Assembly: GCA_903951425.1 (NCBI GenBank)
Contig: CAJBBX010000002.1
Span: forward strand, 1 to 54,554
DNA: 54,554 nucleotides
From: an uncultured Chthonomonas sp.
GTDB taxonomy: Bacteria; Armatimonadota; Chthonomonadetes; Chthonomonadales; CAJBBX01
Reading direction: 5' to 3'
Shown: one piece after another, positions 1 through 8,153 of the stretch
Layout of the letters: each line of letters starts with the position of its first letter
Numbering within the stretch: position 1 is the stretch's first letter
The notes under the pieces: model-generated
What the model was told of the DNA's origin: nothing
What the model saw: only the letters and a program-made list of their open reading frames with translations
The model's database searches: none
Made by a program: the position numbers and the translations under genes

Positions 1-1935
1 GGTGCCGCCGTCGCCGGTATTGGAGTGTCCGCGCCCCGGCCCCTGCTCGTACACGTAGCCGCAGCCTGTCACATCGATGGACCCGCCGAGGTCGACCGTC
101 AGGTTCCGGCCGACGTTGATGCTCAGACCAATGCCGTCGTTCCCGGGGCAGGTGACGGCGCCCCCGGTGCGGACCGTCAGGTCGCGGGTCGCCAAGGGCT
201 CATCCACACAGCGGAATACCACCGTGGCAGAGGAGACAAACCAATCGGCGCCGGCAATGGAGAGCGCCGGATGGAGGGTGGTTCCTGCCACGCCACCGTT
301 GTCAAATGTCACGGTCTGCTGTACCGTTGTCGTGTTCTGGGCAAAGACCGTGCCTGGGCCCCCGCTGGCCGTCACGCCGTTGAGGGTCCAGCGTCCGCCG
401 CGGGCCGAGAACGATCCGGTGAACGCAGTCGAGCCCCAGTAGAGGGCAACGCGGCCGCCGCCGCCGCCCAGGGCCTGCCAGCCGTCGCCTGTACTCGTCC
501 CGCCGCCATCAGCTCGGATGACCCCGCTACCGGCAAGCGAGCCGACATGCATCAAGACGGATCCGCCGGCGCCGCCGCCCGCCTTGTAGGCGGCGCCTCC
601 GTCTGCCGAGACGGCGCCGTCCACAGTGGCGGTTCCCGTCACATCCATCGACAGCCGTCCGCCGCCTGCGCCGCCGTTGAACTGGTTGCCGTTGTTGGAG
701 CCGCCTCCGCTACCCGGGACAACCGGCTCGGTGATGGATCCATAGGCCCACCACTCCCAGTTGCCGGAGCCTGTGCCGCCGTGGGTGCCGCCGTCGCCGG
801 TGTTGTAGTGGCCACGCCCCGGGCCCTGCTGATAGGGGTAGCCGGCGCCGGTGGCGGTGAGCTCTCCGCCCGCCTCGACCAGCAAATCTCGGGTGACCAT
901 GACGAGCAATCCGGAACCGTCATTGGCCGGGCAAGTGACCGTGGCGCCGGAGCGTACGGTGAGGTCGCGAGCCTGGACGGCGGAGGACGAGCAGTCGAAG
1001 ACCATCACCGTGGGCGCTGCCACAGTCAGGTCCGTCGTGGGTAGGTTCGCCGCCCGGTGCCTCGTCGGGCCGACCAGCCCGCTGTTATCGAAGGTCAGTG
1101 TCTCGGTTGACGTACCGGTATCCTTGACGTAGCAGCTACCGGGCCCGCCATGCGAGTTCACGCCACTGCCGCCGCGCGCTTGGGTCGACCCGCTGAAGGT
1201 GCTGGAGCCGACATAGACGGCCACTCGGCCGCCCCCGCCGCCGTGGGCGGGCCAGCCATCGGCGCTACCGGCTGCGCCGCCGTTGGCGGCAATGGCGCCG
1301 CTACCCGACATCGTGCCTGCCTCGATCCAGATGCTCCCGCCGGCCCCGCCTCCCGACTTCCAGCCGTCCGCGCCGCGCGCCAAAGCCTGGCCATCCAGCG
1401 TGAGCATTCCGCCCACCTGCGTATGGATGCTGCCGCCGCCCATGCCTCCCCAGAACTGCTCGCCGTTGTTGCACCCGCCGCCGCTACCGTGGTCGGTCGG
1501 GCTTGTGACGGAGCCGTACGCCCAGGCGCCGTTGCCGCCGCCCGATCCGCCATGGGTCCCGCCCACGCCTGTGTTGGACGCGCCCGCGCCGGGTCCAGAA
1601 TGGTGCAGGTAGCCGGAAGAGCTCACATCAATGCGGCTCCCCGGCTCAATGGAAACGTTGCCGCTGACACCCAGGAGGAGAGTGCCGGTTCCGGCCCGGA
1701 CGACGCCATTGCCGCGCACCAGCAGGCTGCGGTAGTTGGTGAACCCCGATGTGCAGTCGATGGTCAGCGTGCAGTGGGTGACGATGACGTCCTCACCGGC
1801 GAACTGATGCGACTCGATACCGTGGTCCGTGAGGAACTCGACCGCCTGCGCCCTTCCCGTACCGAGGCTGAACAGGACGGCCAGCGCCGCCACCGCACAC
1901 CTGCGCGTGCGTCCCCTAACGTGCATGTAAACCAT
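1..1935 (-). CDS. Secreted glycine-rich modular repeat protein (C-terminus beyond window)
   Basis: The frame is open from ATG at 1935 through base 1 (645 codons, no stop), so the C-terminal part lies outside the window. AAGGAG at 1944-1949 sits 8 nt before the ATG. Residues 1-31 look like a signal peptide (RTRR, hydrophobic core, AQA cleavage site). After a lead-in of about 100 residues the protein is a tandem array of glycine-rich modules. The ACC codon of the GGTHGG anchor lies at 1555-1557, 784-786 and 1-3, giving periods of 771 and 783 bp (257 and 261 residues). Each module repeats the same motif order: GGTHGG, GSGGG with NNG, GGGAGGS, GGGGGRVA, TFDN, RDLTVR and a TCP-NDG site. Such proteins are usually surface or matrix proteins; that role is inferred. 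The C-terminal anchor cannot be seen. Convincing as a gene, function unknown. Confidence 0.85.
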   Translation of the reverse strand, partial: MVYMHVRGRTRRCAVAALAVLFSLGTGRAQAVEFLTDHGIESHQFAGEDVIVTHCTLTIDCTSGFTNYRSLLVRGNGVVRAGTGTLLLGVSGNVSIEPGSRIDVSSSGYLHHSGPGAGASNTGVGGTHGGSGGGNGAWAYGSVTSPTDHGSGGGCNNGEQFWGGMGGGSIHTQVGGMLTLDGQALARGADGWKSGGGAGGSIWIEAGTMSGSGAIAANGGAAGSADGWPAHGGGGGRVAVYVGSSTFSGSTQARGGSGVNSHGGPGSCYVKDTGTSTETLTFDNSGLVGPTRHRAANLPTTDLTVAAPTVMVFDCSSSAVQARDLTVRSGATVTCPANDGSGLLVMVTRDLLVEAGGELTATGAGYPYQQGPGRGHYNTGDGGTHGGTGSGNWEWWAYGSITEPVVPGSGGGSNNGNQFNGGAGGGRLSMDVTGTATVDGAVSADGGAAYKAGGGAGGSVLMHVGSLAGSGVIRADGGGTSTGDGWQALGGGGGRVALYWGSTAFTGSFSARGGRWTLNGVTASGGPGTVFAQNTTTVQQTVTFDNGGVAGTTLHPALSIAGADWFVSSATVVFRCVDEPLATRDLTVRTGGAVTCPGNDGIGLSINVGRNLTVDLGGSIDVTGCGYVYEQGPGRGHSNTGDGGT

Positions 1936-2130
1936 CACTGGCTCTCCTTGGAATTACAGGACACGGGCTGATCAGGATCGGCCCTTCGGCGAGACGCTGT
2001 ATGCCACAGCATCAGTGTGCCGGTGCCGGTCAGAACCACGGTTGGCCCCGGCCCGGTGCGGCTCCGGTGACGGTGTCAGCGGGCGCCCGCAAGGTGGGTC
2101 TAGTGGTCGTGTTACCAATTCGTTAGGTAT

Positions 2131-2151
2131 AGGCCGGTCTCCAGCCGGCCT
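2131..2151. other. Perfect 7-bp inverted repeat
   Basis: AGGCCGG (2131-2137) and CCGGCCT (2145-2151) are perfect complements around a 7-nt loop. There is no T run, so a simple intrinsic terminator is unlikely. It could be an operator or RNA hairpin in the divergent region; function unknown. Confidence 0.4.
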
Positions 2152-2232
2152 CCGCCGTATAGTTCCATGCAAATCGGCTATCTCCTCTTACGATTTGAGG
2201 CAGTCCAAGAGTCACACGGGCCAGATCAGAGG

Positions 2233-2270
2233 CGCTCCTGTTCGCCCGGTATCGGGCGACGACAGGAGCG
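2233..2270. other. Strong 16-bp hairpin with 2-nt bulge
   Basis: The left arm CGCTCCTGT plus TCGCCCG (2233-2248) pairs perfectly with CGGGCGA (2253-2259) and ACAGGAGCG (2262-2270). The loop is GTAT and there is a CG bulge at 2260-2261. It lies 108 bp before the ROK kinase start and is not followed by T residues. It could be a REP-like element, a leader structure or a terminator for upstream transcription. Confidence 0.5.
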
Positions 2271-2377
2271 AGACCCGGAATTCGCCCGCGGTGCGTGGAG
2301 GCATACGAGTCATGGGCTAGAATTAGGCCAAGTTGATCTTGGATGGGCCGCTACAAGGCCCTGGAGGGTGGAGCGTG

Positions 2378-3427
2378 ATGGGTGACAAGCCGGCGATCAT
2401 GGGTGTGGACGTGGGTGCGACGGGCATCAAGGGAACGCTCTTCTCCCCGACGTTCGAGATCATCGCCGACCTGGGACGGCGGCCCACCCAGGCCGACCTG
2501 GGCCCCGACCAGGCCATCGGCAAGATGGTTGCCATGCTGCTCGAGGCGCGCCCGAAGTGGGACGGGCACAAGCTTGCGCTCTGGGGCGGCAACATCCCTG
2601 GCCCGGCGCGCTACGGAGAGGGGCGTATCCTCCGCTCGCCGAACCTGGGACCCACGTGGGATGACTTCGGCTTCACGGACGCCCTCTGCGCCGCGCTCAA
2701 CGATGCCCTCGGCTACTCCGTGCCCGGTACGGTAGCCAACGACGTGGCCGCGGCCGCGTTCGGCGAGCAGCGGTTCGGCGCGGGCGGCGGGACGAAGTCG
2801 GTCTACCTGGCCGCCGTGGGCGGCGGCGTAGGCGGCGGATTCGCCGATGCATCGGGCCTCTACAAGGGCGCCCGGCACGTCTGCCAGAACCACATCGGCC
2901 ACGTCTACGTGGTCGATCCCACGCTCCCGTATGCTCCCCTCTGTGGTTGCGGCAAGCGCGGGCATATGGAGGCGTTCACATCGTTCACGTCCATGTTCCG
3001 GGCCGTGGATGACGCGCTGGCGAAGAACGTGGCGACGAGCCTCAAGGGCGAGTGGGCGACGACCGACAACAAAGGTAAGTCGCTCATGGATGCGGCCAAG
3101 GCGGGCGACGCAGTGGCGCGGCAGATCCTGGAAGTGAGCGCGCGCTATCTGGCCATCGCGCTGCACAACGCGGCCATGGAATTCGAGCCGGACATTCTGG
3201 CGGTGGGCGGAGGCGTGACCTACTACGAAACCTACATCGGCATCGTGGCGCGGGAGGTCGACTCTCTCTTTCCGGAGACATGGACGGTGCTACGCGAGGA
3301 GACGGAGGTGGTCTTCGCCCACCTCAAGAACAACGCCGGGCGCGTAGGCGGCGCCGCGCTGGCCATGGAGAAGGCGGGGATGCCGTTGCCGGCATCGCTG
3401 CCGGCAGCAACACTGAACGCGGACTAA
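2378..3427 (+). CDS. ROK family sugar kinase (glucokinase-like)
   Basis: The predicted 349-residue cytoplasmic protein would phosphorylate a hexose with ATP. The N-terminal phosphate loop DVGATG (residues 11-16) and the catalytic-Asp motif NDVAAAAFGE (Asp122) fit the ROK family. So does the zinc region NHIGH (171-175) followed by CGCG (189-192) and GHMEA. In typical ROK proteins the last zinc ligand is Cys in CxCGxxGC; here that place is His196, a small deviation. The length is slightly above the usual 300-330. ATG 2378 was chosen over an in-frame start at 2333 because GGAGG (2363-2367) precedes it and homology begins there. The gene stands alone, divergent from the glycine-rich protein, and may serve the sugar-use genes elsewhere in the window. 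The sugar substrate cannot be told. Confidence 0.9.
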   Translation: MGDKPAIMGVDVGATGIKGTLFSPTFEIIADLGRRPTQADLGPDQAIGKMVAMLLEARPKWDGHKLALWGGNIPGPARYGEGRILRSPNLGPTWDDFGFTDALCAALNDALGYSVPGTVANDVAAAAFGEQRFGAGGGTKSVYLAAVGGGVGGGFADASGLYKGARHVCQNHIGHVYVVDPTLPYAPLCGCGKRGHMEAFTSFTSMFRAVDDALAKNVATSLKGEWATTDNKGKSLMDAAKAGDAVARQILEVSARYLAIALHNAAMEFEPDILAVGGGVTYYETYIGIVAREVDSLFPETWTVLREETEVVFAHLKNNAGRVGGAALAMEKAGMPLPASLPAATLNAD

Positions 3428-3429
3428 GG

Positions 3430-4149
3430 CTACCTGCGCTCGATGACCAGGGCCTGTGCGGGGGCTGCAACCTTGAGCAGTTCCCCGGTCCTGGCGTCGC
3501 ACCAGAACTTGTTCGCGATGGGCGCCGCATCGACCACGACGCACTCCACGCGCTTGCCTGCCACCGTGATCGTCTCGGTCTTCGGCTGGGCCGTGAGGGT
3601 CAGCTTCATGGTCTGGAGCGCGCTGGCGGCGAAGATCGACGCCGTGGCCACCTTTCCCGCCTGCGGCCGTACCGTCTGGGTGGTGAAGGACATGAGCGTG
3701 ATCAGGTTGTTCAGCTGAAGCGTCTCTGATCCGCCGAGCGCCGCATCGCGGGTGATGCTCTGACCTCCCACGGTGATGCGCGCGGTGGCCTTCTTGCCCG
3801 CGAAGGTGTAGGCGGCGCGCTGCTTGGAGCCTGCGGCGTCGGCCTCGAGCGCCAGCGCGATGGGGGTGCCGTTTGCCGCAATGGTGAACGTGCCGGACAT
3901 CGTCACGGCCACCGCAGCCCCCTGCGACGGGACACGCAAGTCCAGCGCGAACTTCCAGTCCGACTGCCCCGGCCGCACCGCCACGCACTGCGCGGTCTGG
4001 GACCCCATCTCCTTGCCGTTGGCCGTGAAGCCCCACCGCTCAGAGGCGCCCTTCCGGGCGATCACTCCGCCCGCCTGCGCTGTCGCCGCCGGTTGCGAAG
4101 TCATTGCAGCCAACGCAGCGACTGCCAACCACACCGAATCTCGAGCCAT
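3430..4149 (-). CDS. Secreted hypothetical protein
   Basis: A 239-residue protein with a signal peptide of about 26 residues (hydrophobic core, then ATAQA). The body is beta-rich with alternating Thr/Val/Ala strands. It ends in a segment (VECVVVD..., FWCDARTGELLKV) reminiscent of periplasmic beta-barrel or lipocalin-like DUF3108-type proteins; that likeness is weak. It starts 22 bp after the stop of the HEAT-like gene 4172-5215, so the two are probably cotranscribed. A GGTAAGG ribosome site precedes ATG 4149. The stop lies 2 bp from the convergent ROK kinase stop. No function can be assigned. Confidence 0.75.
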   Translation of the reverse strand: MARDSVWLAVAALAAMTSQPAATAQAGGVIARKGASERWGFTANGKEMGSQTAQCVAVRPGQSDWKFALDLRVPSQGAAVAVTMSGTFTIAANGTPIALALEADAAGSKQRAAYTFAGKKATARITVGGQSITRDAALGGSETLQLNNLITLMSFTTQTVRPQAGKVATASIFAASALQTMKLTLTAQPKTETITVAGKRVECVVVDAAPIANKFWCDARTGELLKVAAPAQALVIERR

Positions 4150-4171
4150 AGTCCTTACCTTTCCAGCCCGC

Positions 4172-5215
4172 CTACCAGTCGCCGGAGTGGAAGCTGGTGG
4201 CCGGGTTCGGCCGCACCTTGGCCGCGTCCTTCGTGATGTCGCGGCAGCCCCGGACCACGCGCTTGGCCTCTGCCGCAGTCAGCTCGCCGCCAGGGGCGCG
4301 CACAGTCCTGCCCAGCCGGGCCATGCCCTCGGCGGCCGCGGCGGCCACGGGGAAGGCGATACGGCGGAGGCCCTGGCCGGCAGGCGCGGCGATGTAGCTC
4401 TCGTCGTGCAAGAGGCGATCCAGCGGCTGGATGAGGTCGCGGTCGGCCGCCATGCCCAGCGCCAGCGCTGCCGCGGCCCGGACCCGGTGCTGCTTGTCGC
4501 GGGCGGATTCGAGGACCAGGTCGATGAGGCGGGCGCGGATTACAGCGCTCAGCTCGAACTCGGCAGGCTCGAAGAGGAGCGATGCCGGCGCCGCAAGCTG
4601 CCCATCGCGGTTCAGCAGCATCCCCAGCGCCGCCACGCCGCGGCTACGGAGGTACCCATCATCGGCCGAGGCGAGGGCTGTGAGGATCCCCGCCTGGCGC
4701 GGCTTGGCGCGGCGCACCATGGCATCGGCGGCGCCGTACTTGCGGGCGCTGAGCAGGACCAGGTCGTTCGGGGCCGCCAGCACGCCGGCCAGCGCCTCAT
4801 CGAAGCTGTCGCCATACTTCGCCAGGTGCGCCACGGCGGCCGCATAGGCCTCACGGGCGTCGGCGGGCGGCTCCAGCACCAGCGAGAGGGCCAGCGAGGC
4901 GGTCAGGCGCTCGTCGGAACCCTCCGCGGCCTCACGGAAGGCGGCGGCGCGGGCCTCGGCCGGCGCGTATGCCTGCTTCTTTTTCTCGCCCACGATGAGC
5001 GGCGATCCGCCGAGCAGGGGGCGCCGGGCCAGACCGGCGACCACCGCGGCCAGCGAGGTCTCATCGCTCAGCTTGTCGCCCCGCCAGCCGATACGGTCCT
5101 CGGCGCCGGCGAGCTCCGACCTGAAGAGCGTCCGGAGGTCGGGCGCGGATATCGACGCGGACGCGACCGACATCATCACAAGGGCCGCCAGGGAGGCCCG
5201 TACTGCATTCATCAT
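4172..5215 (-). CDS. Secreted HEAT-like helical repeat protein
   Basis: A 347-residue protein with a signal peptide (about residues 1-24). It has repeated Ala/Leu-rich helical pairs, such as RSRGVAALGMLLNRDG, HRVRAAAALALGMAADRDLIQPL and FPVAAAAAEGMARLG, typical of HEAT or PBS-lyase-type repeats used as protein-binding scaffolds. No catalytic motif is visible. ATG codons at 5215 and 5212 are both possible; the ribosome site is weak (CAGGA). It is the first gene of a two-gene leftward unit with 3430-4149. Related secreted helical-repeat proteins recur at 18682-20697 and 35117-35584. Confidence 0.8.
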   Translation of the reverse strand: MMNAVRASLAALVMMSVASASISAPDLRTLFRSELAGAEDRIGWRGDKLSDETSLAAVVAGLARRPLLGGSPLIVGEKKKQAYAPAEARAAAFREAAEGSDERLTASLALSLVLEPPADAREAYAAAVAHLAKYGDSFDEALAGVLAAPNDLVLLSARKYGAADAMVRRAKPRQAGILTALASADDGYLRSRGVAALGMLLNRDGQLAAPASLLFEPAEFELSAVIRARLIDLVLESARDKQHRVRAAAALALGMAADRDLIQPLDRLLHDESYIAAPAGQGLRRIAFPVAAAAAEGMARLGRTVRAPGGELTAAEAKRVVRGCRDITKDAAKVRPNPATSFHSGDW

Positions 5216-5314
5216 GGGTTGTGTCCTGTTCGGGTTCGATCGCCACGGGGGCGTAGTAGTAGACGGAGTCGGAGCCTGCCTCGTGCCATGAACCCTTTCG
5301 TCAGTGCAGTCGTC

Positions 5315-5320
5315 TACACT
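5315..5320 (+). promoter_or_regulatory. Possible -10 box TACACT
   Basis: TACACT lies 114 nt before the ATG of the small BON-like gene at 5435. It matches -10-like hexamers ahead of other genes in this window. No clear -35 is seen. Confidence 0.2.
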
Positions 5321-5368
5321 ACCACAAGCAATGCATCCAGTGTGTCCGAGGGTGTCTCACACGCAACG

Positions 5369-5390
5369 CCGGCGCGACCGGTCGCGCCGG
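5369..5390. promoter_or_regulatory. Perfect 22-bp palindrome in leader
   Basis: The arms CCGGCGCGACC (5369-5379) and GGTCGCGCCGG (5380-5390) form a perfect self-complementary 22-mer, 44 bp before the start of the small gene at 5435. It could be a dimeric-repressor operator or an mRNA structure. Confidence 0.45.
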
Positions 5391-5396
5391 ACGGCA

Positions 5397-5412
5397 GGAG
5401 CGGCGCCGCTCC
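5397..5412. promoter_or_regulatory. Perfect 16-bp palindrome in leader
   Basis: GGAGCGGC (5397-5404) and GCCGCTCC (5405-5412) are perfect complements. The palindrome begins 6 bp after the 22-bp palindrome and ends 8 nt before the AGGGAGG ribosome site (5421-5427). The pair together is unusual. Confidence 0.45.
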
Positions 5413-5434
5413 CGCCCGAGAGGGAGGCAAACGC

Positions 5435-5677
5435 ATGGCCGTCGAGGATGCCCACTTCACACGCACCATCCAGCGTGAGCTGGGGAGGCGTTATGTGGAC
5501 GCGAGCCTGGTCGATGTGCGCGTCATGCACGGCATCTGCTACGTGCGAGGGACCATGCGCTGCCTGCGCAGCCATCCCAACGTGGACCTCACCAAGGAGT
5601 CGGAGACCATCCGTAAGATGATCCGCCAGAAGGGCTTCATCCGCGAGGTGATCTGGGAGGTCGACCTCCGGAACTGA
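5435..5677 (+). CDS. Small BON-domain-like protein
   Basis: An 80-residue protein starting at ATG 5435, with AGGGAGG at 5421-5427 and a 7-nt spacer. Its pattern is an N-terminal helix (TIQRELGRRY), a VDVRVMHGICYVRGTM strand pair, a helix (ESETIRKMIRQKG) and a final strand FIREVIWEVDL. This matches the alpha-beta layout of BON domains, which bind phospholipid or serve as small adapters. The match is by eye and moderate. No signal peptide is seen. It stands alone between leftward genes, behind two palindromes. A longer reading frame runs upstream through the antisense of 4172-5215, but only this part looks coding. Confidence 0.7.
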   Translation: MAVEDAHFTRTIQRELGRRYVDASLVDVRVMHGICYVRGTMRCLRSHPNVDLTKESETIRKMIRQKGFIREVIWEVDLRN

Positions 5678-5701
5678 CGCCGACAAGGGCGATGCAGGCG
5701 G

Positions 5702-7135
5702 CTACTGGGCCGTAACCGTAATCGCGCCGAGGCGGTACCTGCGGGCGCCGTCATCGTTCGCCAGCGGCAGCGCGATCACCGGCGTCCCGTCGCGTCGTCC
5801 CACCGATACGAAGACGTCATAGCGCCCGGGTTTCACGACCGGCGCCACCTCGCCCACGGAAGCCCGGAACAGGCGCCGTGTCTCCCGCGCCTTGCCCGGC
5901 TCCGCCGTCTCCAGGCTCCGGAGGTCCAGCCCCTCGTCCACGAGCAGGGCCACGATGCCGCCCTTCTCGTCCTTCAGCGTCAGCGCGCCGAACCCGCCAG
6001 GATAGCAGGGAGCCACGCCCGCGTTGGCCCACGTCAGGGCGGAGGGGAATGGCTTGCCTGCCGTGACCGACGCCGGCCACTCCGCCTGGCGCAGCTGCAG
6101 CCGATATCCCATGCGTCTGTTGATGGCATCGATGATCGGCCGGTTCGCCTCAAGCAGCACCCGAGGCCACCAGTGGATGGACATGTAGCTGGCGTGGTAG
6201 GCCTCCACGGACTTGAGCAGCAGCGTGCCGTCGCCCCAGGCCCCGCGCTCCTTGGAGGGGCCGTAGTGCTCGTGCTCCAGGATGACCGGTAGCGTGGGCC
6301 AGAAGGCCTGCGCCAGGTCGGCGTGGTACCAACTGTTGGGCGGGCCGCCCACGCAGACGCTGTCATCGCGGAGCGAGACGCCCTTGGAGAGCGCGTAGTC
6401 GGTCTCAGGCAGGTGGAGGCCGGGCTTGTTGTGCCCCGCCACATCGTCGCTGATGCATAGCAGCGTCCGCGGGAAGTGCTTCACGTGGAGGTCGATGTGC
6501 TTCCGGACGTCGACCGCCGCCTTCGGCTCGGGGACCATGCTGCTCATGAACGTGTGCCCCTCGCCCCAGAGGCCGTAGGTGCCCACGTCGACAAAGGCCA
6601 CGTTGGGGTTGCCGTCGTACCGCGCCGCCATGGCGGACAGGAAGGCCTCGAGCTTCTGGAGGAAGACCGGGTCGCCGAAGTCGGGGTCGGTCCACGCGCC
6701 GTTCGGTAGCGGGCCTTTGCCAAACTCATAGCGGACCGACTTGGCGCCAGCCTTGTATACCCATTCCGGCACCGGGTTGGGCATCCAGTTCTCGGAGCAG
6801 GTGATGCGGAACGCCACGCGCTTGCCCTTGGCGATCCAGCGCTGAGCGGGCGTGTCAAGAATGGCCCAGTTGAAGCGGTCCTCTTCCGGCTGGATGTAGG
6901 ACCAGGGCACGCGCAGGTAGACCGTGGAGAGGCCGGGGAAGTCGTCGACGGTGTCGGACGGCTCCAACTGCGAACCGTAGTTGGTGGGGACGTTGGAGTA
7001 GTAGTGCATGGTCCACCCCATGTCCGGGTTCACCAGCGCCGCGCCCGTATCGGCGGGCCGCACCACCACGTCACCGCCCTGCGCTACCACGCCCAAGAGC
7101 GCTGCAACCATCGCCAACGCAGCGATCAGACCCAC
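5702..7135 (-). CDS. Secreted DUF4832-type putative glycosidase-like protein
   Basis: A 477-residue protein. GTG at 7135 is chosen because GGGAGGT (7141-7147) lies 5 nt upstream. The signal peptide covers about residues 1-19. The NPDMGW motif after it, the VYLRVPWSYIQPEEDRFNW and FVDVGTYGLWGEGH segments, and a C-terminal MGYRLQLRQAEWP beta-domain fit the DUF4874/DUF4832 layout: a TIM-barrel-like domain followed by a beta-sandwich. Members resemble GH42-like glycosidases but have no well-known activity. It lies 26 bp downstream of the Rpn-type gene 7162-8115 and may be cotranscribed with it. Substrate unknown; a secreted carbohydrate role is inferred. Confidence 0.85.
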   Translation of the reverse strand: MGLIAALAMVAALLGVVAQGGDVVVRPADTGAALVNPDMGWTMHYYSNVPTNYGSQLEPSDTVDDFPGLSTVYLRVPWSYIQPEEDRFNWAILDTPAQRWIAKGKRVAFRITCSENWMPNPVPEWVYKAGAKSVRYEFGKGPLPNGAWTDPDFGDPVFLQKLEAFLSAMAARYDGNPNVAFVDVGTYGLWGEGHTFMSSMVPEPKAAVDVRKHIDLHVKHFPRTLLCISDDVAGHNKPGLHLPETDYALSKGVSLRDDSVCVGGPPNSWYHADLAQAFWPTLPVILEHEHYGPSKERGAWGDGTLLLKSVEAYHASYMSIHWWPRVLLEANRPIIDAINRRMGYRLQLRQAEWPASVTAGKPFPSALTWANAGVAPCYPGGFGALTLKDEKGGIVALLVDEGLDLRSLETAEPGKARETRRLFRASVGEVAPVVKPGRYDVFVSVGRRDGTPVIALPLANDDGARRYRLGAITVTAQ

Positions 7136-7161
7136 TCTCCACCTCCCGCCGGCGGCGCCGG

Positions 7162-8115
7162 TCAGTCCTGCAGCTTCAGGTCGGCCAGGCTCTTGGCGGT
7201 CAGTACCGTCTGCGCCAGCTCGGTAAGCCGTCTGGAGTCGGTGATGCGGTCCAATCGGGCCTTGACGTCGGTCGGCGGCGACGGGAACCGGGCCTCTATG
7301 AGGCTCAAGATGATGCTCCGCTTGCCATCCAGATGGCCGACCGCATGGCCCTTCCGGATGCCCTGCGCGATGCCCTGCGCGATGCCCCTCTCGATTCCCT
7401 TCTCAATGCCTCTTGCCTCAAACTCGTTCACCATCTCTCGCACCTCCTCTGCGCCTGTGTACGTGATGAGGCGGTTCATCTCCGCCTCCTGCTCCGGGTT
7501 CAGGTGCAGGTACTCACCAACCATATGTACGAGTATGTCGCGCCGCGCCGCGTCGATCGGGCCGCGGGCGATGCGGTGCAGAACCTGCAGCTTATGCATG
7601 GCGCGGCTCAGCCTGCCTGGTCGCATCACCGAGCTGACGGCGGCGCCGAAGATTGGCTCTGCCTTCAGGAACCGCGCTGCGGCAAAGCTCGGCAGCGAGA
7701 TCGCCCAGTAGGTCTGCGTGGCGTACGTCATGCCGAACACCCGGTCCACGTAGCGCTCCCGTGCCAGCCCGGCGCGGCCCTTCACAAGGTAGAGCACAAT
7801 GGGCACCACCGGCTTCCGGTGCCGCAGCCGCAGCAGGTGGTAGTACTCCCACATTCGCTGGGCCATCTCCGCGTCGCGGCGGCCCTGAATCTCCACATGG
7901 ACCAGAATGAGTGCCGGTTCGCCCGTGCGGCTTCGCACCTCCGCCACCAGGTCTGCCTCCCGGCGCAGTCCCTTCGGCAGATCGGTGAAGGTCTCCTTGT
8001 CCTGAAACCGCACGGTCTCCAGGTCGAGGCGCTCCGCCACATCCGGTAGGAAGAGACGCAAGAAGTCCGGCATGAACTCCCGCAGCAGGTCCTTCCACAA
8101 TTGGTCTTGGTCCAC
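7162..8115 (-). CDS. Rpn family / PD-(D/E)XK nuclease transposase-like protein
   Basis: A 317-residue protein starting at GTG 8115, with AAGGAG at 8123-8128 and a 7-nt spacer. The N-terminal half shows the Rpn/YhgA-type layout: ADLVAEV with Asp55, then ILVHVEIQG with Glu75 and Gln77, the expected PD-(D/E)XK positions. The middle (WEYYHLLRLRHRKPVVPIVLYL) is also typical. Near residues 230-260 there is a short tandem run of GI-E/A-(K/R/Q)G repeats, common in this family and prone to length change. E. coli Rpn proteins are DNA endonucleases that promote RecA-independent recombination. No terminal inverted repeats were seen, so this is a domesticated or stand-alone gene rather than an insertion sequence. 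Confidence 0.9.
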   Translation of the reverse strand: MDQDQLWKDLLREFMPDFLRLFLPDVAERLDLETVRFQDKETFTDLPKGLRREADLVAEVRSRTGEPALILVHVEIQGRRDAEMAQRMWEYYHLLRLRHRKPVVPIVLYLVKGRAGLARERYVDRVFGMTYATQTYWAISLPSFAAARFLKAEPIFGAAVSSVMRPGRLSRAMHKLQVLHRIARGPIDAARRDILVHMVGEYLHLNPEQEAEMNRLITYTGAEEVREMVNEFEARGIEKGIERGIAQGIAQGIRKGHAVGHLDGKRSIILSLIEARFPSPPTDVKARLDRITDSRRLTELAQTVLTAKSLADLKLQD

Positions 8116-8153
8116 GCCACCACTCCTTCAGGCCAACTCGGCGCCGCCAGGGC

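Larger units (their letters stand above)
1936..2377. other. 442-bp divergent intergenic region
   Basis: No credible gene is seen between the glycine-rich protein (leftward) and the ROK kinase (rightward); short frames here lack ribosome sites and family resemblance. It holds two hairpins, annotated separately (2131-2151 and 2233-2270), and a TAGAAT hexamer at 2318-2323 that could be a -10 box for the kinase gene, without a visible -35. Confidence 0.6.

Noticed and set aside
1-1560. CRISPR-like or satellite array
   Set aside because: Periods of 771 and 783 bp, diverged at DNA level and translated as protein modules, are not CRISPR repeats.
25-1971. Several plus-strand open frames over the left edge
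   Set aside because: They lie antisense to the glycine-rich repeat frame, which has a signal peptide, a ribosome site and internal repeats. The plus frames show only Ala/Gly/Pro/Arg filler.
3824-5434. Upstream extension of the plus-strand frame that ends in the small BON-like protein
   Set aside because: Only the last 80 codons resemble protein; the rest is antisense to the HEAT-like gene and has no ribosome site.
7162-8115. Complete insertion sequence around the Rpn-type gene
   Set aside because: No terminal inverted repeats or target duplications could be found flanking the gene; it appears stand-alone.
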